Below, piece after piece: positions 7,620-15,197 of a stretch of DNA of 30,879 nucleotides. Under the pieces are notes generated by a model. It was not told where the DNA came from. It saw only the letters and a list, made by a program, of their open reading frames with translations, and searched no databases. Both the position numbers and the translations under genes were made by a program. The stretch's first letter is position 1. Each line of letters begins with the position of its first letter. Location of the stretch: assembly GCA_040220455.1 (NCBI GenBank), contig JAVJUS010000067.1:1-30879 (forward strand), read 5' to 3'. Origin of the DNA: JAVJUS01 sp040220455 (GTDB taxonomy: Bacteria; Pseudomonadota; Alphaproteobacteria; DSM-16000; Inquilinaceae).

Positions 7620-7965
7620 GGCTCAGGGCTCCTCGGGTCGGGCTCGGGGTCAGGGTTGGGGTGCCATGTTATTTCGATCGACGTCGAACTAAGAATGGCG
7701 CCTCTGACTGTCGGGATCAAGGCGCGGGGACGGGCTCGCCCGGGCTAGCCACCGCGCAAGACGCCGGGAACGGATGAGATAAAGGCGCTTCCCGCTGTCG
7801 GAAAGCGCCTTCGGTCGCTTGGCGGAGCGGTGAAAAAACCGCCATCCGGGTGCCGGGCAACCGGCTCAGGAAGACGGCGACCTCGAGGGCGTCGACCGAG
7901 TCCCCCCACCGCGTCGGAAGGAGGGAAGCGGCTCGTCCTTGTTCTTCGAGGCCTGGCGTAGGGCC
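7620..7965. other. Intergenic region upstream of trxB
   Basis: 346 bases without a credible gene. The trxB-proximal 100 bases are less GC-rich and hold the short inverted repeat TTCGA-N6-TCGAA (about 7675-7690). On the minus strand a weak TTGATC element lies near 7716-7721 without a good -10. The central part carries a long hairpin (separate entry). No clear T-tailed terminator for the upstream proteinase gene was found. Confidence 0.5.
7782..7811. repeat. Near-perfect 30-base hairpin
   Basis: AAGGCGCTT (7782-7790) is the exact inverse of AAGCGCCTT (7803-7811), and CCG/CGG pairs inside it, leaving a CTGT loop. No T run follows on either strand, so it may be a REP-like element, an mRNA 3'-end stabiliser for the proteinase transcript or a protein site rather than a classical terminator. 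Confidence 0.45.
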
Positions 7966-8931
7966 CTAACCGTCTCCGCCGCCTTTCTCAGCTCTTTTCG
8001 ATAGATCTCCCCGACGATCCCCCTCGTCGCGTCGCTCGCCATCATTCGGCTCCGATTTTGCCGCCGATTTCGGGGTCGGCTGGAACAGGAAGGTAGGACT
8101 CTGCGCGGGATATCGCAACAGACCCTTAAGCTCGCGGCCGACCGTGCGTTCGGCGGCGTCGAACTCTCGCACGACCTCGAAGAGACGTCTGGCTTCCTCG
8201 ATATCGATGACGAAGCCGTGCGACGGGTAGTCGTAGGTGAGCTTTTGCAGCGCGCCCGCCTTCACATTGTCACCGGCCATGCGTTCGCCGTATTCGATCG
8301 CGATCCGGATCGCGCGCTGGGCCTCGCCGAGGCGGGCCGGGTCGATTTGCGCCATGATCGGGTGGAAAAGCGAGGTCGCGTATTGCCAGCCGATCTCCGC
8401 CGCCGTCCGGGTCGAGATCTGGCCGCCGCCGCCCGAGACGATGCGGAGCATGTACTCCTCGAACGTCTCGAACGCCGTCTCCGTCACGAAACCGATCGCC
8501 TGGAACAGGTCCAGGCCCGAGCTGTTGGGCACGATCTCGTCCGGCTTGGCCATCTGGATATCCAGCGGCCCCAGCTCGCCACATGGCCCCATCGCGAGAT
8601 CGCTCGCCCCGAGGGCGATAAGCGTGCCCGCGCTCTTGCACGGTCCGCCGATGGCGACCGTGACCGTCCCGTACCGCCCGCGCATCGCCTTGATCAGGCG
8701 AAAGGCGCTGTCCGGGTCGCCGCCATAGGTCGTCAGGAAGAGATGGGCCTCCGCGCTCGGCGCGTCATGGTCGTGCAGACGGTCGATCGCCTCACCGACA
8801 CGGGGTTCGAAGAGCGGCCCGGAGACGACGAGGATATCCCGGCCGCTCATTTCCGCCAGCGCCTCCAGCGCCGTCCTGCGATCGCCCTCGATTTCGGCTG
8901 TCACGACCCGGATATCCCCGCCACTTGCCAC
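7966..8931 (-). CDS. SDH-family Clp-fold serine proteinase
   Basis: Member of the ClpP/SppA/crotonase-fold family usually annotated as serine dehydrogenase proteinase. In the 321-residue product the core is TTYGGDPDSAFRLIKAMR (about 67-84), then VAIGGPCKSAGTLIALGAS with the presumed nucleophile Ser100, then MGPCGELGPLDIQM. Such proteins resemble ClpP folds without a Clp ATPase adaptor and often look membrane-associated; no signal peptide is seen here. The C-terminal 50 residues are charged (Lys, Arg, Glu, Asp) and low-complexity. The start is GTG 8931 with only a weak ribosome site. It lies between trxB and the 653-residue gene with sizeable gaps on both sides, so it is probably monocistronic. 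Substrate unknown. Confidence 0.82.
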   Translation of the reverse strand: MASGGDIRVVTAEIEGDRRTALEALAEMSGRDILVVSGPLFEPRVGEAIDRLHDHDAPSAEAHLFLTTYGGDPDSAFRLIKAMRGRYGTVTVAIGGPCKSAGTLIALGASDLAMGPCGELGPLDIQMAKPDEIVPNSSGLDLFQAIGFVTETAFETFEEYMLRIVSGGGGQISTRTAAEIGWQYATSLFHPIMAQIDPARLGEAQRAIRIAIEYGERMAGDNVKAGALQKLTYDYPSHGFVIDIEEARRLFEVVREFDAAERTVGRELKGLLRYPAQSPTFLFQPTPKSAAKSEPNDGERRDEGDRRGDLSKRAEKGGGDG

Positions 8932-8962
8932 CCGTTACCGGCGACAGTCTCGCGCGACCTGC

Positions 8963-8992
8963 GCTCTTCGGGCAAGGCGGCTCTTCGGGCAA
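8963..8992 (+). repeat. Short tandem direct repeat
   Basis: GCTCTTCGGGCAA occurs at 8963-8975 and again at 8980-8992, a 17-base period, in the short gap upstream of the proteinase gene. It may be a slip duplication or a doubled regulatory site. Confidence 0.5.
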
Positions 8993-9029
8993 AACTATAG
9001 GAGCACGCGGGGAAGCGTCGGCGGCGGCT

Positions 9030-10991
9030 TCAGAACCCGAACATGTGGTCCAGGCAGAAGGTGCCGTCGCCGCGGGCAAGACCATGATAGCCGAACAGGC
9101 GGCAGGTCACGTCGCGCACCAGGACATAGGCCGCCGGCCCGGCGGCGCGCCGGTCGGCCCAGTCGAAGACCTCCGAGACGCGGAACAGGTAGGAGCCGCC
9201 GCACGGGATCTCGACCAGGGTCGAGGCGATCTCCGTGCCCTCTCGGTCGCGCAGGGACAGGGTGGTCGCGCTGTGCGGGTGCCATGGCGTCGACGCCGGA
9301 TAGACGAGGTGGCACAGCGTGTCCCAGGCCCGGTCGGCCGGGCCCTCCGGGCTCGGCCCGGTGCGCAGGAACAGCCGCGTCGTCAGGCCCGGCGGCCGGC
9401 CGGCATAGCTCTGCGGCTCGTTGCGGTAGGTCAGCGGGCTGTTGAACATGTGGCTGCCGAAGCTGGTCTCCGCCCCGTGCCCGCTCTCCCGGTCGCGATA
9501 GCGGAAGATGGCGTGCAGCCAGCCGTCGGCCTCCAGCCCACCCTCGGCCGCCGGATCGAAGTCGTAGATAAGTTCCACATGCCCGTAGCCCGAGGCGAGC
9601 CGCGCGCCGGCCCCGGCCAGCATCTCGTCGATCGAGACGGCCACGCTGTCGGCCCGCGGGATCACCCCCAGCCGCCGCCGCGCGACCTCCGCCCCGGAGG
9701 CGTCGAAGGCGATCGCCGCCAGCGGCAGGTGGCGCTGGCCGGTCGCCATCGGCGTCGGCAGAGCCCAGGTCTCGTAGCGGTCCGGCGGCAGGATCGGCGC
9801 GGGCAGGATGTGGCCCTTGCCCATCAGATCGCCCAGCTTCGGCAGCTCGGGGTCCGGCGCCAGATCCACGCGCTCGACATTGACATGGGCGATCCGCGCC
9901 CGGCCCTCGGCGGTCGTGATCTCGTAGCGCGGCCGCACGAAATGCTTGCCGGCGACGACCTCGAGCTGGCGCGGCCAGGCGATGTCGGGCAGCAGCGCCG
10001 AGACGTCCGCCGCCACCGTGGCGAAGCCGGGCACGTCCCGGTCGAGCGTCACCGTCGTGTCGGCCGCCGCGCCCATCTCGCGCAGGCCGACCCCGCCGGC
10101 GGGGATCGGCGTCGGATGGCTGTTCTGGACCCACAGGACGACCCGCTCCCCCCGGTCGGGCGCCGGCAGCCCGGCATAGAGATCCGACGGGAAGGCATTG
10201 GCGTCGTGCGTGCAGCTCAGCACCGCGTCGCGCGCGCCGTAGGTGTCGAGCGCGTACTTGACCACGTCGTGGCCTCGGATGCCGACCATGTGGACGAACA
10301 GCTGGCCGGTGAAGGCCGGCAGGTCGAAGCGCTCCCGGATCTCGCGGCTGTCGACGACGACCGAGCCGTTGGCCGGCGGCAGCGGGTCCTCCCAGGTGGC
10401 CAGGCGCACGCCGTCGGCGTCGAACAGGGTCGCCCACAGGCGCGGCGCCTCCGCCCCGTAGCCGCCCCAGTAATTCGCGGTCACCAGGCGAGTATGCCGG
10501 CCGCCCTCCGCGTCGTCGTCGCGGAAGAAGACGAAGTTGGTCGCGAAGTTGAGCGGCGCGAGGTAGCGCTTGGGCTCCGAGAGCATCGCCTCGGGCAGGC
10601 GCATCTCGTCGAGCGAGATCACCGTGCAGCCGGTCGGCAACAGGGAGCGCAGAGGATCGACCAGCCGCCCGGCGTCGAAGGCCGCGACGAACAGCGTCTC
10701 CACCGGCGCGCCCGACAGCTCGGTCAACGGCCGGGTGGCCTGGCCCAGCCGGCGGTCGCCGATCTCCTCCACGTCCTGGACGAAGACCCCGGAGATGTCG
10801 AGGCCCGAGAGGTCGTAGAGCGCCGCGAAGGTGGCGAGCTGGCCGGCCGGGTCGTAGACCGCGATCGGGCCCGCCGCCGCCAGCCGGGCGATCAGGTCGT
10901 GGGCCGGGGCGACCGCCAGGGGATGCCCCAGCGCCTTGAACAGGGCGCTGCCGCCGGCGGTATTCGAGAAAGTCTGGATATCGAGCGCCAT
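9030..10991 (-). CDS. Large protein of unknown function with Rossmann-like N-terminus
   Basis: Not assigned to a family. The 653-residue product has no signal peptide and no membrane helix. Residues about 40-140 (GPIAVYDPAG, then GLDISGVFVQD, VETLFVAAFDAG and TGCTVISLDEMRLP) alternate strand and helix like a Rossmann/nucleotide-sugar-type domain, as in the N-terminal part of PglD-like or sugar-modifying proteins. The remainder contains beta-rich stretches and motifs such as NYWGGYGAEAPRLWA, VVLWVQNSHPTPIP and FNSPLTYRNEPQSYAGRPPG. The last 60 residues end in a Cys/His/Phe-rich tail (TFCLDHMFGF). It is downstream of an oxygenase and an ELM1-family gene on the same strand. A role in polysaccharide or surface chemistry is only a guess from context. 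Confidence 0.85.
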   Translation of the reverse strand: MALDIQTFSNTAGGSALFKALGHPLAVAPAHDLIARLAAAGPIAVYDPAGQLATFAALYDLSGLDISGVFVQDVEEIGDRRLGQATRPLTELSGAPVETLFVAAFDAGRLVDPLRSLLPTGCTVISLDEMRLPEAMLSEPKRYLAPLNFATNFVFFRDDDAEGGRHTRLVTANYWGGYGAEAPRLWATLFDADGVRLATWEDPLPPANGSVVVDSREIRERFDLPAFTGQLFVHMVGIRGHDVVKYALDTYGARDAVLSCTHDANAFPSDLYAGLPAPDRGERVVLWVQNSHPTPIPAGGVGLREMGAAADTTVTLDRDVPGFATVAADVSALLPDIAWPRQLEVVAGKHFVRPRYEITTAEGRARIAHVNVERVDLAPDPELPKLGDLMGKGHILPAPILPPDRYETWALPTPMATGQRHLPLAAIAFDASGAEVARRRLGVIPRADSVAVSIDEMLAGAGARLASGYGHVELIYDFDPAAEGGLEADGWLHAIFRYRDRESGHGAETSFGSHMFNSPLTYRNEPQSYAGRPPGLTTRLFLRTGPSPEGPADRAWDTLCHLVYPASTPWHPHSATTLSLRDREGTEIASTLVEIPCGGSYLFRVSEVFDWADRRAAGPAAYVLVRDVTCRLFGYHGLARGDGTFCLDHMFGF

Positions 10992-11084
10992 CGTCTCGGA
11001 CTCGGAGCCTCGCCTTTATCGGGAAGAGGGGGGGCGACGGGGCGGGCGCGACGCCGGATCGTGCGGCGGTTATAGCGCCCGCCG

Positions 11085-11120
11085 CCCCGCCCGGGGAAGG
11101 GTCGCGCCGGCCGGGCGGGG
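11085..11120. terminator. GC-rich stem-loop between the oxygenase and 653-residue genes
   Basis: CCCCGCCCGG (11085-11094) is the exact inverse of CCGGGCGGGG (11111-11120), with a 16-base loop. It is placed just after the oxygenase stop on the minus strand. No T run follows, so it is at best a Rho-independent-like or RNA-stabilising hairpin. Confidence 0.3.
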
Positions 11121-11131
11121 GCGCGGCGGCG

Positions 11132-11812
11132 TCAGGCGCGGGACAACAGCCGCTTGATCCGCGCGGAGAGGCCGTGGCGCGCCTCCTCCCGCGCGGCCGT
11201 GCCAGCGTCCGTCACCCAGTTGAGCTGAACCGTGCGGCGCGGCCCGACATGAGGCTTGTGGCCGTGCCAGGCGGTCGGCCCGTTGAGGAACATCAGCAGC
11301 GTGCCCGCCTCGGGCGGCACCTCGGCGACATAGTCCTCCAGGTCGTCGGGCCCGCGGAGCAGGCGCAGCCGGCCGCCGCCCGACTCCCACTCGGCGTTCA
11401 TGTAGACCAGCGCGGTGACCAGCTTGGTCTTGCTGTCGGTATGGATGCGGCCGTCCTTCTCCCGCGTCGTCGCGCGCACGGTGATCGTCGTCGGCCGGCC
11501 CGCCAGGTCGATGGCGAGCTTGTCGGCCACGACGGCGGCGAGCGCCGGCGAGCGCAGCGCGGCGACCAGCGAGGCGAAGCGTGGCCCGTAGTCCAGCGAC
11601 GTCACCGGGAAGCTGCCGCCCTCCGAGAAGCCGGGAAAGTCCTCATGGATGCCGTGCAGCGCCTCGGCGCGCACGAAACCGGGAACGATCACGTGGGGAA
11701 AGGGATTGTCGTCGACGACGGCGTCGCGCAGCCGGTAGAGGTCGAGGATCCGGTCCGGCGCGGCGCCGGTCGCGTCGCGGCTGTCGGCCGACAGGGTCAT
11801 GGAGGCGGTCAT
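11132..11812 (-). CDS. 2-oxoglutarate/Fe(II)-dependent oxygenase
   Basis: Predicted non-heme iron oxygenase of the prolyl-4-hydroxylase-like superfamily, which couples 2-oxoglutarate decarboxylation to hydroxylation of an unknown substrate. From ATG 11812 it has 226 residues. The iron ligands are His124 and Asp126 in RIHTDSKTK and a distal histidine in AWHGHKPH (183-188). The arginine of PRRTVQLNW (192-193) fits the 2-oxoglutarate carboxylate site. AAAGG lies upstream of ATG 11812, and a second ATG is at 11800. The frame is open upstream through a tandem repeat into the ELM1 gene, but that part is Arg/Pro-rich low-complexity. A surface-glycan or lipid substrate would fit its neighbours, by inference only. 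Confidence 0.85.
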   Translation of the reverse strand: MTASMTLSADSRDATGAAPDRILDLYRLRDAVVDDNPFPHVIVPGFVRAEALHGIHEDFPGFSEGGSFPVTSLDYGPRFASLVAALRSPALAAVVADKLAIDLAGRPTTITVRATTREKDGRIHTDSKTKLVTALVYMNAEWESGGGRLRLLRGPDDLEDYVAEVPPEAGTLLMFLNGPTAWHGHKPHVGPRRTVQLNWVTDAGTAAREEARHGLSARIKRLLSRA

Positions 11813-11928
11813 GGGCACCTTTCCCGGAGCTTCGCGGAGCGCGAGGCCGGCCGGCCGCCGTCCTTCGGCGGCGGACGCGCCGACACGCCCGCATGTACGC
11901 CTTCCGGACCCGCGCCGCAACCGGGACG

Positions 11929-11973
11929 GCCCCGATCGCGGCGGCCCCGATCGCGGCGTGCCCGATCGCGGCG
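11929..11973 (+). repeat. Three 15-bp tandem repeats
   Basis: GCCCCGATCGCGGCG occurs at 11929-11943 and 11944-11958, with a third copy (TGCCCGATCGCGGCG) at 11959-11973. Each unit contains the palindrome CGATCG. The array lies between the ELM1 gene and the oxygenase start on the minus strand, so it is in the oxygenase 5' region. Confidence 0.85.
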
Positions 11974-11987
11974 GCTGGGGCGCCGGC

Positions 11988-13007
11988 TCAGGCCGCGGCC
12001 CGGCCGCGCGCCGCGAACAGCCGCTCGACGGCCGCGACCGCCCGCGCCATGTCGTCGGGCGGGGTGTAGGACCAGGTCGGCAGCCCGCCGTCGAACGGCC
12101 GGGCGATCCCCGCCTCGCGCATGGCGGCGTGAAAGCGCTCGAATTTCGGGTTGCCGCCCTCCAGACCGACGACATGCACCGGCCGGCCGGTCGCCGCGGC
12201 TTCGGAGACCATGTTCACGCTGTCGCAGGTCACGATCACGTGGTCGGCGAGCGCGAGATAGGCGAAATAGGGGTTCTCCCCCTCGCCGTCCCAGATCTCC
12301 GCCGGCAGGCCCTCGAGGCGGGCGCGCAGGATCGCCATGTTGTCGCCACCCGTGCGGCGCGACGGCGTGATCATCAGCCCCGCCCCCTCGCGCCGCGCCA
12401 TGTCCGACAGCGCCTCGGCGAAGTCGCCCATGACCGGGGCGCTCAGCCGGTAGCTGCGGTTGGTGCCGCCGAGCAGCACCGCCACCCGTGGCCGCGGCAG
12501 GGCGGCCAGGCGCTCGCCGTGGCGCGCCGCCGCCTCGGCCAGGCGCTCGGGCGAGACGCCGTGCAGCGCGCCCAGCGTGGTCAGTACGTTGGGACCGTCG
12601 AGCGCGTCGTGCCGCGGCGTCACGACGAGATCGAAGTGTCCCGGCGCGATGTGCGGGTTCTGGATCTGGACGAGCACGGCGCGCCCTCGCGTCGCGCGCT
12701 TGACGGCGAGCGCCGGGGCGACGGACTGCCGCCCGGTGGCGATGACCAGATCGGGCCAGGGCGGCGCGATCGGATCGCCCGGCGGGCCGGCCGCCCGCGA
12801 CAGGGCGAAGCGGAGATAGGGCGAGACCAGCCGCCAGAGCGGGCGCAGCGTCACCCGCTTGACGACCGGATCCTGGCCGAGCGCACGGGCCAGGCCGCGG
12901 CACTGGCTCTCCATTCCCGCCTTGCCGTCGGTGACGATCCATGTGGAAACAGCTTTCACGACCTTGACCGGCCCCCTCTCCTTGCGGCATGTCCCCGGTT
13001 GTCCCAT
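11988..13007 (-). CDS. ELM1/DUF1022 family protein (glycosyltransferase-like)
   Basis: Bacterial relative of plant ELM1 (mitochondrial fission ELM1 family, DUF1022), whose bacterial members are thought to have a GT-B-like glycosyltransferase fold; the reaction is unknown. The 339-residue protein shows the family pattern: WIVTDGKAGMESQCRGLARAL near the N-terminus, PDLVIATGRQSV, VQIQNPHI, FDLVVTPRHD, VLLGGTNRSY, and the C-terminal VTCDSVNMVSEAAATGRPVHV segment that resembles a nucleotide-sugar site. ATG 13007 has GAAGG at good spacing; GTG 12959 would give a start closer to the conserved region, with AAGGAG farther upstream. It is divergent from the Lrp regulator and followed by the oxygenase. 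Confidence 0.87.
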   Translation of the reverse strand: MGQPGTCRKERGPVKVVKAVSTWIVTDGKAGMESQCRGLARALGQDPVVKRVTLRPLWRLVSPYLRFALSRAAGPPGDPIAPPWPDLVIATGRQSVAPALAVKRATRGRAVLVQIQNPHIAPGHFDLVVTPRHDALDGPNVLTTLGALHGVSPERLAEAAARHGERLAALPRPRVAVLLGGTNRSYRLSAPVMGDFAEALSDMARREGAGLMITPSRRTGGDNMAILRARLEGLPAEIWDGEGENPYFAYLALADHVIVTCDSVNMVSEAAATGRPVHVVGLEGGNPKFERFHAAMREAGIARPFDGGLPTWSYTPPDDMARAVAAVERLFAARGRAAA

Positions 13008-13122
13008 GCGGATGCCTTCACCACCGGGGCGTCTCCATGGGTCGAAGATGACGGTCCCGCCCGCGGTGGTGCAACGTCGAAAGATTTACGCCAACCGTTC
13101 GAACCCCCTTGCGTGACCGGGC

Positions 13123-13144
13123 GGGCAAAGTAATATTTTTGCCC
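13123..13144. promoter_or_regulatory. AT-centred palindrome upstream of the Lrp gene
   Basis: GGGCAAA (13123-13129) and TTTGCCC (13138-13144) are exact inverse copies around an 8-base AT-rich centre. It sits 30 bases before the Lrp/AsnC start and between divergent genes. Lrp-family proteins commonly autoregulate at AT-rich palindromes, so this is a plausible operator. Confidence 0.45.
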
Positions 13145-13174
13145 AAATTCCGTGCTCCGCCTTCGAGGCTTCCC

Positions 13175-13672
13175 ATGCGTCGTGTCAAGCTGGATCGAAT
13201 CGACCGCCGGATCCTTCGCGATCTCCAGGATGACGGTCGGATGACGAACGTGGATCTCGCCAAGCGCGCCGGCATCTCGGCGCCGCCCTGCCTCAGGCGG
13301 GTTCGCGCGCTGGAGGATTCCGGATTTATCCGCGGCTATCACGCGGACATCAACCCCGAGGCGCTCGGCTTTGGCGTCACCGTCTTCGCCCAGGTCGGCC
13401 TGTCGAGCCAAGCGGAATCCGATCTGCGCAAGTTCGAGGAGCTGGTCCAGTCATGGCCGCTGGTGCGGGAATGCTACATGCTCGCCGGCGAGACGGATTT
13501 CCTGCTCAAGGTGGTGGCGGAGGACTGGGACGCCTACCAGCGCTTCCTGACCACCCAGCTCACCGCGGCGCCCAGCGTCAGCCACGTCAAGTCGGCCCTC
13601 GCGATCCGCACCTCCAAGCACCTGCCCGGCGTGCCGATCGACGCCGAAGCGCCGGAACCGGAGACGGAGTAG
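13175..13672 (+). CDS. Lrp/AsnC family transcriptional regulator
   Basis: Amino-acid-responsive regulator. The 165-residue product from ATG 13175 (GAGG six bases upstream) has an N-terminal helix-turn-helix (LDRIDRRILRDLQDDGRMTN then LAKRAGISAPPCLRRVRALE, about 5-50), the linker IRGYHADINPEALGF, and a RAM effector domain (about 70-150) with REC YMLAGETDFLLKVVAEDWDAYQRFL. The acidic tail (DAEAPEPETE) is unusual but harmless. Lrp genes near trxB and greA recur in alphaproteobacteria. The effector amino acid cannot be read from the sequence. Confidence 0.92.
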   Translation: MRRVKLDRIDRRILRDLQDDGRMTNVDLAKRAGISAPPCLRRVRALEDSGFIRGYHADINPEALGFGVTVFAQVGLSSQAESDLRKFEELVQSWPLVRECYMLAGETDFLLKVVAEDWDAYQRFLTTQLTAAPSVSHVKSALAIRTSKHLPGVPIDAEAPEPETE

Positions 13673-13694
13673 GCGCGCCGCGGGTAGCCTCTCC

Positions 13695-13712
13695 CCGGAA
13701 GGCCGCTTCCGG
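13695..13712. terminator. Stem-loop between convergent lrp and chrA
   Basis: CCGGAAG (13695-13701), loop GCCG, CTTCCGG (13706-13712). It is centred between two convergent stop codons and so could serve both genes. It lacks a T tract. Confidence 0.4.
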
Positions 13713-13724
13713 CGGCCCCTGTCC

Positions 13725-15032
13725 TCACAGCCCGCCGGTCGCCGCCGCCCTCGCCAGGCCGGTGGCCGCGCCGGCGAGGACCATCCAGGGCACCGCGACG
13801 CCGAAGCGCAGCATGGCGGCGAGCGCGACGACCGCGACCGCCACGGCGAACGGATCGGGCATCGCCGTCAGGGCCGCGCCCGCTCCGGCCCCCGGCCAGA
13901 ACGCCGCGCCGGCCAGGAAGACGCCCAGGTTGAGGATCACGCCCACGACGGCCGCCGTGATGGCGCCCAGCGCCGAGGCCGCGCGCCGGTCGTGGGACAG
14001 CCGCTCCACGTAGGGCGCGCCGGCGAAGATGAACAGGAAGCAGGGCAGGAAGGTCACGTAGAGCGTCAAGAGCGCGGCGACGGTCCCGGCCAGCGCCGGC
14101 GGCCAGCCGCCCGGCGCCGACCAGCCGGCGAAGAAACCGACGAACTGGGTAACCAGGATCAGCGGCCCGGGCGTGGTCTCGGCCAGGGCCAGGCCGCGGA
14201 TCATGTCCTCGGGCGAAAGCCAGCCATAGGTGCCGGTCGCCGCCTCGGCGATGTAGGGCAGAACGGCGTAGGCGCCGCCGAAGGTCACGAAGGCCGCCTT
14301 GGTGAACAGGGTCGCGATGTCCGCCCAGGGCTCGGACCCCAGGAGGGCGACGACGAGCCCGACCGGCACGGCCCACAGGACGGCGCAGATCGCCACGAGG
14401 CGGAGCAGCCGGGCCAGCGCGCGGCCGGCCGGGTCGGGCGGCGGCGCCTCGCCCTCGGGCACCCGGCCGAACAGGGCCGGGCGCACCCGCCCACCGATCC
14501 AGCCGATCACGCCGGCGCCCAGAACGATCGCCGGGAACGGCACGCCGGCCACCGCGAGGCCGAGAAAGGCGGCCACCGCCAGGGCGATCGGCGCCCAGCC
14601 GGTCAGCGTGCGCCGGGCGATGCGCCAGAGCGCCGCCGCGATGATCGCCACGACCACGGGCGTGACCCCCTGGAAGACCGCCGAGACGGCCGCGACATCG
14701 CCATGGGCGGCGGCGATCCAGGACAGGGCCATCAGCACGACGGCCCCCGGCAGGACGAAGAGCAGCCCGGCGGCCAGGCCGCCCCGAATGCCGTGGAGCC
14801 GCCAGCCGACGAAGGTGGCGAGCTGCTGCGCCTCCGGGCCGGGCAGGAGCATGCAGAAATTCAGCGCCTCGAGGAACCGCCGTTGGTCGATCCAGCCGCG
14901 GCGGTCGACCAGCTCGCTCTGCATCATCGCGATCTGCCCGGCGGGCCCGCCGAAGCTCGTCAGGCCCAGGCGCAGCCAATAGCCGAGCGCCGTGGCGAAG
15001 GCCGGGGTGGTCCGGTCACCGGAGGGCATCAT
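13725..15032 (-). CDS. chrA: Chromate transporter ChrA
   Basis: Inner-membrane CHR-family protein that expels chromate, a sulfate analogue, driven by the membrane potential. At 435 residues it is the long bidomain form. The two homologous halves both show the family motif: LTSFGGPAGQIAMM with LLPGPEAQQLATFVG in the first, and AFVTFGGAYAVLPYI with ETTPGPLILVTQFVGFFAG in the second. About ten to twelve hydrophobic helices are visible. ATG 15032 has GAGAGA upstream; a second ATG follows at once. No chrB regulator is adjacent. It is convergent with lrp and divergent from carB, so it is a single-gene unit. Confidence 0.95.
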   Translation of the reverse strand: MMPSGDRTTPAFATALGYWLRLGLTSFGGPAGQIAMMQSELVDRRGWIDQRRFLEALNFCMLLPGPEAQQLATFVGWRLHGIRGGLAAGLLFVLPGAVVLMALSWIAAAHGDVAAVSAVFQGVTPVVVAIIAAALWRIARRTLTGWAPIALAVAAFLGLAVAGVPFPAIVLGAGVIGWIGGRVRPALFGRVPEGEAPPPDPAGRALARLLRLVAICAVLWAVPVGLVVALLGSEPWADIATLFTKAAFVTFGGAYAVLPYIAEAATGTYGWLSPEDMIRGLALAETTPGPLILVTQFVGFFAGWSAPGGWPPALAGTVAALLTLYVTFLPCFLFIFAGAPYVERLSHDRRAASALGAITAAVVGVILNLGVFLAGAAFWPGAGAGAALTAMPDPFAVAVAVVALAAMLRFGVAVPWMVLAGAATGLARAAATGGL

Positions 15033-15133
15033 CGGGTCTCTCGATCGGCGGGGGCGGGGGAAGCCGGCACGCGACGCCGGGCGATCCTGCCCGGCCCCGC
15101 CGACCCGGGCAAGCGGCGGGGTCGTCGCGGGCC

Positions 15134-15162
15134 TTTCACCGGGCGAACGCAGGCTCTATAAA
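15134..15162 (+). promoter_or_regulatory. Sigma-70 promoter of carB
   Basis: TTTCAC (15134-15139) as -35, a 17-base spacer, and TATAAA (15157-15162) as -10. Transcription would start near 15169, leaving about a 30-base leader before the carB ATG. Confidence 0.55.
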
Positions 15163-15197
15163 CGGCGCCGCCGTCGACCCCCGATCAGCGGGAACCC

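Noticed and set aside
8963..8992. Direct repeat GCTCTTCGGGCAA as an attachment or insertion duplication.
   Set aside because: Only four bases separate the copies, so nothing can lie between them; more likely simple slippage.
8925..11075. Plus-strand open frame opposite the 653-residue gene.
   Set aside because: Arg/Gly/Ala low-complexity product. The minus-strand frame has normal amino-acid composition and a recognisable fold pattern, so it is taken as the gene.
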